This document shows, one piece after another, positions 7,116 through 11,415 of a DNA stretch of 11,415 nt. The stretch spans positions 1 to 11,415 of the forward strand of contig JAFAYN010000574.1 of assembly GCA_019240375.1 (NCBI GenBank). The letters run 5' to 3'. The stretch is from Gemmatimonadota bacterium (GTDB lineage: Bacteria; Gemmatimonadota; Gemmatimonadetes; Longimicrobiales; Longimicrobiaceae). Made by a program: the position numbers and the translations under genes. The notes under the pieces are model-generated. The model saw only the letters and a list, made by a program, of their open reading frames with translations, did not search any database and had not been told where the DNA came from. Each line of letters begins with the position of its first letter. Positions within the stretch are counted from its first letter, which is position 1.

Positions 7116-9179
7116 TCAGGCTACCAGCGGGAGGCGCACGGTGAAGGTGCTCCCCTGGCCGGGCTCGCTCCGCACCTCGACCTCCCCGCCGAGGAGGCGG
7201 GCCAGCTCGCGGCTCACCGCCAGCCCCAGCCCGGTCCCGCCGACGCTGCGGGTGGTCCCCTGGTCCACCTGGCGGAAGGGCTCGAAGATGGTTTCCAGGT
7301 GCTCCGGGGCGATCCCGATCCCGGTGTCGCTCACCCGGAACACCAGCCACGCGCCGTCGGCCTCCACCGCCAGGACGATCTCGCCGTTTTCCGTGAACTT
7401 GACGGCGTTCCCCACCAGGTTGATCAGGATCTGCCGCAGCTTGCGCGGGTCGGTGACCACCACCTCGGGGCGCACCGTCTCCGGAGCGCGGAAGCGGAGG
7501 CGCCGCCCGTCCGCCAGCGGCTCGGCGATGGAGCACACCTCGCGCACCAGCTCGCGCAGGTCGATCCGCTCCGGCGAGACCACCTCCCGCCCCGCGTCGA
7601 TCCGCGAGAAGGTGAGGATCTCCTCGATGATCGACAGGAGGTGCCGCGACGCCTGGTCGATCCGCTCCACCTGCCCCCGCGCCCGGCCGGGGATCTCTTC
7701 CGGGATCCCGGCCAGGAGGAGGTCCGCGTAGCCGATCACCGCGTTCAGCGGGGTGCGCAGCTCGTGCGACATGGTGGCGAGGAAGCTGGTCTTCGCCCGG
7801 CTGGCGGCCAGCGCCTCCTCGTACAATCGGCTCCGCTCCGCCTCGGCCTCCCGGCGGGCGGTGACGTCCAGGATCGTCCCCACGAAGCGGGTCGCCCGCC
7901 GCTCCCCGCCCTCCCCCTCGAAGAAGGCGCGTCCGCGCGCCATCGCCCAGCGGACCGTTCCGTCCGGCCAGAGCACCCGGTACTGCGCGTGGCACCTCCC
8001 GTCACCCGCGGGGTCGAGCGCCCGGCGGACGACCTCGTCGGCGCGCTCGCGGTCCTCCGGGTGCACCGCGGTCAGGAAGGCGTCGTAGTCCACGTGCGCT
8101 TCGGGACCGAACCCGAACACGGCCCGGCAGCGGGCGTCCCACACCAGCGTCCCCGTGACCGGGTGGAAGTCCCACGTCCCGATGGCGGCGGACTCCAGCG
8201 CCAGCCGCAGCCGCTCCTCCAGCCGCTCCGCCTCCTGCCGCGCGGCCCGCTCGGCCAGGTACAGGGTGCTCCGGCGCACGGCCTGCGCGCACTGGCGCGC
8301 CAGCGCCACCAGGAAGGACCGGTCCTCCTCCCCGAAGTCGTGCGCGACGGCGAAGCTGAGCCCCATCGCGCCCAGCGGCTCCCCCTCCACCACCAGCGGC
8401 ACCGACACCGACATCGGGTAGTCGGAGGGGTGCGGCGCGAGGGTGGGATACCTCGCCTCCCGCTCCTCCTGCGAGCGGAGGACGATCACCTCCCCGGTGC
8501 GCGCCGCCTCGGCGATCGGGACCGGGGTGGCCAGGGGGAAACGGCGCCAGGGGCGGGTCCGCTCGTCGCGGTACCCCCGCGAGTCGGCGATCTCCAGCTC
8601 CTCGCCCGCCCGGGCGGTCAGGGCGATCACGCCGGCGTCGGCGCCGAGCGCGGTGATCCCCTGGTCCATCACCACCCGGGCCACCTCGGTGGGGGTGAGC
8701 GCTTCGGAAAGGGCGGCGGTCACCTCCTGCAGCCGGCGGATGCGGTCCGCGGCGTGCTCGGCCCGGAGGCGCGCGGCCTCCGCCTCCTCCTGGGCGCGCA
8801 CCCGCGCCGTCACGTCCAGCACCAGCGAGAGGTGGGCGGCCAGCCGCCCCTGCTCGTCCAGCACCGCGGTGTTGTACCACTCGCAGAAGAGCACCCGTCC
8901 GTCGCGGGTCAGGTTGCGGTTGGAGGAAAGGTTCTGCCGCTCTCCACCCCACACCAGCCCGGCGGACCGGCGCGCCACCGCCTCCAGGTCGTCCGGGTGG
9001 ACGAAGGGCCACTCGTCCACCCGCTTCCCCAGCACCTCGTCCGCGCGCCAGCCGAACAGCTCCTCCGCCTGCGGGCTCCAGCGCGTGACGCGCCCCTCGT
9101 GGTCCCACTCCACGGCGGCGAGGGGCGAGTGGGTGCCGTGTACGGTCGGGGAGGCCGTGTGGGTTCGGTGGGAGATCAT
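7116..9179 (-). CDS. Soluble sensor histidine kinase, PAS-GAF-PAS-HisKA-HATPase
   Basis: A 687-residue cytosolic two-component sensor kinase that should autophosphorylate on His472 and pass phosphate to an unidentified response regulator. The domains in order are PAS 1 (about 15-125; WSPQAEELFGW, HPDD at 61-64), a short coiled coil (126-150), GAF (about 150-305) and a helical linker (306-328). PAS 2 of the PAS_3 type (about 325-443; HPEDRERA at 373-380) and a second linker come next, then HisKA with SHELRTPLNAVIGY (471-484). The ATPase domain has the N-box with Asn587 and Asn591, G1 DTGIGIAPEHL (618-628), the F-box IFEPFRQ (631-637) and G2 GGTGLGL (647-653). All core motifs are intact. There is no transmembrane segment and no receiver domain. 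The start is the first ATG in frame, with only a weak AGG before it. The GAF and PAS ligands (redox, light, small molecule) cannot be inferred. It sits between the CHASE3 kinase and propeller paralogue 2. Confidence 0.95.
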   Translation of the reverse strand: MISHRTHTASPTVHGTHSPLAAVEWDHEGRVTRWSPQAEELFGWRADEVLGKRVDEWPFVHPDDLEAVARRSAGLVWGGERQNLSSNRNLTRDGRVLFCEWYNTAVLDEQGRLAAHLSLVLDVTARVRAQEEAEAARLRAEHAADRIRRLQEVTAALSEALTPTEVARVVMDQGITALGADAGVIALTARAGEELEIADSRGYRDERTRPWRRFPLATPVPIAEAARTGEVIVLRSQEEREARYPTLAPHPSDYPMSVSVPLVVEGEPLGAMGLSFAVAHDFGEEDRSFLVALARQCAQAVRRSTLYLAERAARQEAERLEERLRLALESAAIGTWDFHPVTGTLVWDARCRAVFGFGPEAHVDYDAFLTAVHPEDRERADEVVRRALDPAGDGRCHAQYRVLWPDGTVRWAMARGRAFFEGEGGERRATRFVGTILDVTARREAEAERSRLYEEALAASRAKTSFLATMSHELRTPLNAVIGYADLLLAGIPEEIPGRARGQVERIDQASRHLLSIIEEILTFSRIDAGREVVSPERIDLRELVREVCSIAEPLADGRRLRFRAPETVRPEVVVTDPRKLRQILINLVGNAVKFTENGEIVLAVEADGAWLVFRVSDTGIGIAPEHLETIFEPFRQVDQGTTRSVGGTGLGLAVSRELARLLGGEVEVRSEPGQGSTFTVRLPLVA

Positions 9180-9206
9180 GGTGCCTGGACGGAAGGTCGG
9201 ACGGAT

Positions 9207-9226
9207 GGGGCGGTGGGTACGGCACG
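9207..9226 (-). repeat. Leader motif copy 2, upstream of the PAS-GAF kinase
   Basis: On the minus strand this reads CGTGCCGT-ACCCACC-GCCCC and ends 27 bases before the ATG at 9179. It is nearly identical to the element at 7044-7064 before the next gene of the same strand. In DNA this GC-rich a chance match is possible, so confidence in function is low. Confidence 0.35.
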
Positions 9227-9237
9227 CGCGCGGAAGG

Positions 9238-9253
9238 TGATAAAGATAATTCG
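9238..9253 (-). promoter_or_regulatory. AT-rich island, possible promoter of the PAS-GAF kinase
   Basis: In the 109-base spacer between the two kinases, 12 of these 16 bases are A or T, which is striking here. On the minus strand the patch reads CGAATTATCTTTATCA; TATCTT (9248-9243) matches 4 of 6 bases of a -10, but the -35 at the expected distance (TGGGCG) is poor. A start near 9236 would give a leader of about 57 nt containing the shared motif at 9207-9226. Confidence 0.3.
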
Positions 9254-9288
9254 TCCTCCCCGTTGCGCCCAGGCGGCTCCCGCCCGGG

Positions 9289-10752
9289 TCAGGAGCGGGG
9301 GGCGCCGCCGTCGCGGGACACCGCGGCGCGCACGGGAGGCCGCGCTCCCGGCGCGGGGCGGGGGGCGAGGGGGAGCCGCAGCGTGAAGCACGAGCCCCGT
9401 CCGGGCGCGCTCTCCGCGGCCAGGTCGCCGCCCATGGCGCGGGCCAGCTCCCGGCTGATGGCGAGCCCCAGCCCCACCCCCTGGTGCGACTCGGCGGTCA
9501 ATTCGCGGTCCACCTGCACGAAGGGCTCGAAGATCCCGGGGAGCTTTTCCGGCGGGATCCCACGCCCGGTGTCGCGCACCCGCACGGCCAGCTTCCCGCC
9601 CTCTCCGGCGCACGCCACGGTGATCCGTCCCCCCGGCTCGGTGAACTTGATGGCGTTGGTGAGGAGGTTGAGGAGGATCTGCTCCATCTTCACCGGGTCG
9701 GCCCTCACCACCAGGGCCGGGTCGCACCCCTCGTACAGGTACTCCAGCCCGCGCGCCGCCACCTGCGGGAGGACCGACGACTCCAGGTTGCGGACCACGG
9801 CGTCGGCGAGGACGTCCTCCGGGCGGATCTCCACCCGGCCCGCCTCCAGCCGGGCGAAGTTGAGGATGTCGTTGATCATCGCCAGCAGGTGCCGCGTCCC
9901 GGCCCGGATCCGCTGCAGGTCGCGCGACTGCTCCGGAGTGACCGGGCCGCGGATTCCCATCTCCAGCAGCTCCGTGTACCCGCCGATGGCGTTGAGCGGG
10001 GTGCGCAGGTCGTGCGACATGGCGGCCAGGAACTTGGCCTTGGCCTGGTTGGCCGTTTCCGCCGCCTCGGTCCGCTCGCGCAGCGTTTCCGCGAACGACG
10101 CCTGCGCCGCGGCGTAGCGCCCGAACAGGGTGTTGAGCAGGAGCGAGGCGGCGCCCGCCCCCAGCGTCCCCGCGATCAGGATCAGGGTGAGGGTGCCCGC
10201 GTACCGCGCTTCCCGGGTCCGCCGCTCCTCCAGCTCCGCCGTTTCCTCGTCGTGGAGCGCGGCGGCGATGCGGCGGGCTTCGTCCATAGTCCGCTCGCCG
10301 CGGTCGGTGAGGACCACCTGCATCGCCTCTCCCAGCTCCTGCTCGCGGCGGATCCGGACGGTCTCCTCCATCTCGCGGAACTTGCTCTCCATGAGCCGCC
10401 CGAGGGTGTCGATCCGGGCCTGCTCGGACCGGCTGTCGCCGGTGAGGCGGCGCAGCTCCGCCAGCGCCGCCCGGGCGCCGGCGCGGTCCGCCTCGTAGGG
10501 GCGGAAGTATCTTTCGCGCCCGGTGAGCAGGTAGCCGCGCTGGCGGCTTTCCGCGTCCACCAGCCGCGCCACCAGCGTCTGCGAGGTTTCGATCACCCGG
10601 TGGCTCTCGATCACCGCGTTCCGCTCTTCCCGCTCGCGCACCGTTCCCCAGTACGCGAGGAGCCCGAACACCACCACGATGGCGGTGGGGCCGAAGACCG
10701 CGGCCAGCTTCTGCCAGCGGGAAAGCCGCCTGGGGGCGGGTGTCGCGTCCAT
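9289..10752 (-). CDS. Membrane-bound CHASE3-domain sensor histidine kinase
   Basis: A 487-residue inner-membrane sensor kinase. TM1 (about 15-36) and TM2 (about 185-207) enclose a periplasmic CHASE3 domain, recognisable by the core LVDAESRQRGYLLTGRERY (64-82) and its helical make-up; the ligand of CHASE3 is generally unknown. A coiled-coil linker (about 212-240) replaces a HAMP domain. HisKA carries SHDLRTPLNAIGGY (246-259) with phospho-acceptor His247. The ATPase domain has the N-box QILLNLLTNAIKF (358-370) with Asn366, G1 DTGRGIPPEKL (394-404), the F-box IFEPFVQV (407-414) and G2 GVGLGLAIS (425-433). The tail 462-487 is Pro/Arg/Ala-rich and probably disordered. There is no receiver domain. 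The ATG at 10752 has a weak GGAA six bases upstream. It is first of three same-strand genes and divergent from the ROK kinase. Its kinase core resembles that of the next gene but the input domains are unrelated. Confidence 0.95.
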   Translation of the reverse strand: MDATPAPRRLSRWQKLAAVFGPTAIVVVFGLLAYWGTVREREERNAVIESHRVIETSQTLVARLVDAESRQRGYLLTGRERYFRPYEADRAGARAALAELRRLTGDSRSEQARIDTLGRLMESKFREMEETVRIRREQELGEAMQVVLTDRGERTMDEARRIAAALHDEETAELEERRTREARYAGTLTLILIAGTLGAGAASLLLNTLFGRYAAAQASFAETLRERTEAAETANQAKAKFLAAMSHDLRTPLNAIGGYTELLEMGIRGPVTPEQSRDLQRIRAGTRHLLAMINDILNFARLEAGRVEIRPEDVLADAVVRNLESSVLPQVAARGLEYLYEGCDPALVVRADPVKMEQILLNLLTNAIKFTEPGGRITVACAGEGGKLAVRVRDTGRGIPPEKLPGIFEPFVQVDRELTAESHQGVGLGLAISRELARAMGGDLAAESAPGRGSCFTLRLPLAPRPAPGARPPVRAAVSRDGGAPRS

Positions 10753-10790
10753 GGGTCGTTCCGCGGTGGCGGTTGCGGGCCGTGGCGTGG

Positions 10791-10822
10791 CCGGTCCCCG
10801 TCGTACCCACCGGACCGGGGAC
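10791..10822. repeat. Alternative stem-loops in the leader of the CHASE3 kinase
   Basis: Two mutually exclusive 7-bp stems overlap here: CCGGTCC (10791-10797) with GGACCGG (10812-10818), and GTCCCCG (10794-10800) with CGGGGAC (10816-10822). They lie 40-70 bases upstream of the kinase ATG. GC-rich DNA yields such stems easily, so a regulatory role is only a possibility. Confidence 0.25.
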
Positions 10823-10878
10823 GGGTCCGCGGCGTCACCGTCGCGGGCGGGCGCGTTCCCTGCGTCGGGTGCGGGCGC

Positions 10879-10910
10879 CGGCCGGTGGGCGCCGCGGCGC
10901 CCACCGGCCG
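10879..10910. repeat. Perfect 32-bp palindrome in a divergent spacer, possible operator
   Basis: The arm CGGCCGGTGGGCGCCG (10879-10894) is followed directly by its exact reverse complement (10895-10910), with no spacer. It lies 37 bases before the ROK kinase ATG and 127 bases before the CHASE3 kinase ATG. An intrinsic terminator makes little sense between divergent genes and no T tract follows either arm. A dimeric-regulator operator or a leader hairpin is more likely. No specific regulator is recognised. Confidence 0.55.
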
Positions 10911-10920
10911 TGCCATGACC

Positions 10921-10928
10921 TTACGTAA
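10921..10928. promoter_or_regulatory. Short AT-rich palindrome TTACGTAA next to the ROK kinase start
   Basis: An 8-bp perfect palindrome within the AT-richest patch of this spacer, 18 bases before the ROK kinase ATG. It could overlap a -10 (TACGTA or GTAAAT) or be a small operator half-site. No convincing -35 is found, because the expected position lies in the large palindrome. It also supplies an in-frame TAA (10926-10928) that fixes the ROK start. Confidence 0.3.
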
Positions 10929-10946
10929 ATCGGACCGGAACGGAAT

Positions 10947-11415
10947 ATGTGCGCAGACGCGCTCCTCGACGAAGCCGGGACCGTCCCCCCACCGGGTGAC
11001 GCCCGCCTCACCCTGGGGCTGGACGTCGGCGGGACCAAGACCGCGCTCCTCCTGCTGGACGCCGCCGGCTCGGTGGTGGGGATGCACCGGATCCCCACCG
11101 AGCCTGAGTGCGGGGCGGCGCACGCCATGGACGCGGCCGCCGCCGAGGCGCGGAGGGAGTTCGGGGTGGAGATGGACCGGGTGGACGCGGTCGGGGTGGC
11201 GGTGGCGGGGCAGGTGGGGAGCGGCGGGGTGCTGGTCGGCGCACCCAACCTGGGGTGGGACGGGGCCGACCTGCGCGGTGAGGCGGAGCGCGCCTTCGGC
11301 CTCCCCGCCGCGATCCTCAACGACGTGCGCGCCGCCGCCTGGGCCGAGTGGCGCTACGGGGCGGGGCGGGGGGTGGACGACCTGGTGGTGGTGTTCGTGG
11401 GCACGGGGGTGGGCG
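10947..11415 (+). CDS. ROK-family sugar kinase, N-terminal part (runs off the right edge)
   Basis: The first 156 residues of a ROK-family ATP-dependent hexokinase (glucokinase or N-acetyl-hexosamine kinase type), a cytosolic enzyme that phosphorylates an incoming or recycled sugar. The ATP-phosphate loop LGLDVGGTKTALLLLD is at 23-38 and the sugar-side segment APNLGWDGADL at 99-109. The catalytic-base motif ILNDVRAAAWAEWRYGAG is at 123-140 with Asp126, and the second phosphate loop VGTGVG at 151-156. The zinc-binding Cys/His motif, which would confirm the family, lies beyond the window. No DNA-binding helix-turn-helix precedes the kinase domain, so it is a kinase rather than a ROK repressor; about 20 extra residues precede the first strand. 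The start is fixed by an in-frame TAA at 10926-10928 and GGAA (10937-10940) six bases upstream. Substrate is not determinable. It is divergent from the CHASE3 kinase. Confidence 0.92.
   Translation, partial: MCADALLDEAGTVPPPGDARLTLGLDVGGTKTALLLLDAAGSVVGMHRIPTEPECGAAHAMDAAAAEARREFGVEMDRVDAVGVAVAGQVGSGGVLVGAPNLGWDGADLRGEAERAFGLPAAILNDVRAAAWAEWRYGAGRGVDDLVVVFVGTGVG

Noticed and set aside
3834..9386. An open plus-strand frame of 1850 codons antisense to propeller paralogue 2 and the PAS-GAF kinase
   Set aside because: It is rich in Arg, Pro, Gly and Val with no recognisable domain, starts at a GTG without a ribosome site and spans two well-supported genes and their spacer. Long antisense frames are expected where third codon positions are nearly all G or C.
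7116..10752. Hybrid kinase with a receiver domain, or an adjacent response regulator
   Set aside because: Both kinases end shortly after their G2 box, and neither spacer encodes a receiver-like sequence.
10915..11415. Alternative plus-strand ATG at 10915 in another frame
   Set aside because: Its frame reads through the ROK gene as Trp/Pro/Arg/Ser-rich sequence without motifs, whereas the ATG at 10947 opens a clear ROK kinase domain.
1..11415. CRISPR array, tRNA, rRNA, insertion sequence or integrase
   Set aside because: No regularly spaced repeats, cloverleaf, rRNA-like segment or transposase/integrase reading frame could be found on either strand.

Overview
The window is very GC-rich (roughly 70 % by eye), with GC-saturated third codon positions and long spurious antisense reading frames. 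It carries two large secreted Asp-box (BNR/Vps10-like) beta-propeller proteins. That gene content and composition resemble Gemmatimonadota, especially Longimicrobium-like bacteria. This is an inference from style; no rRNA or taxonomic marker is present.

Layout from left to right. An aldo/keto reductase runs off the left edge on the minus strand (1-320). It is divergent from a 1087-residue exported Asp-box propeller protein on the plus strand (492-3755). That gene meets, tail to tail, a second 1061-residue exported Asp-box propeller protein on the minus strand (7028-3843). Only 87 bases separate them, and these hold a strong hairpin. Upstream of the second propeller gene, on the same strand, lie two histidine kinases: a soluble PAS-GAF-PAS kinase (9179-7116) and a membrane-anchored CHASE3 kinase (10752-9289). 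The three minus-strand genes are spaced by 109 and 87 bases and could form one transcription unit: CHASE3 kinase, then PAS-GAF kinase, then propeller. A ROK-family sugar kinase starts divergently at 10947 and runs off the right edge.

The two propeller proteins are clear paralogues. Each has a signal peptide, eleven Asp-boxes at nearly the same residue positions, a beta-sandwich-like region and a helical C-terminus. They differ in inserted low-complexity segments and in a cysteine pair found only in the first. Neither kinase has a receiver domain and no response regulator is visible, so the phosphorelay partner must be elsewhere.

The intergenic spacers are short, the longest being 194 bases. 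Three of the five contain a strong GC-rich inverted repeat, and two contain a nearly identical 20-21 nt motif just before a start codon. I found no mobile element, CRISPR array, tRNA or rRNA. I see no unmistakably novel system. The most interesting possibility is a functional link between the exported propeller protein and the two orphan kinases encoded upstream of it.
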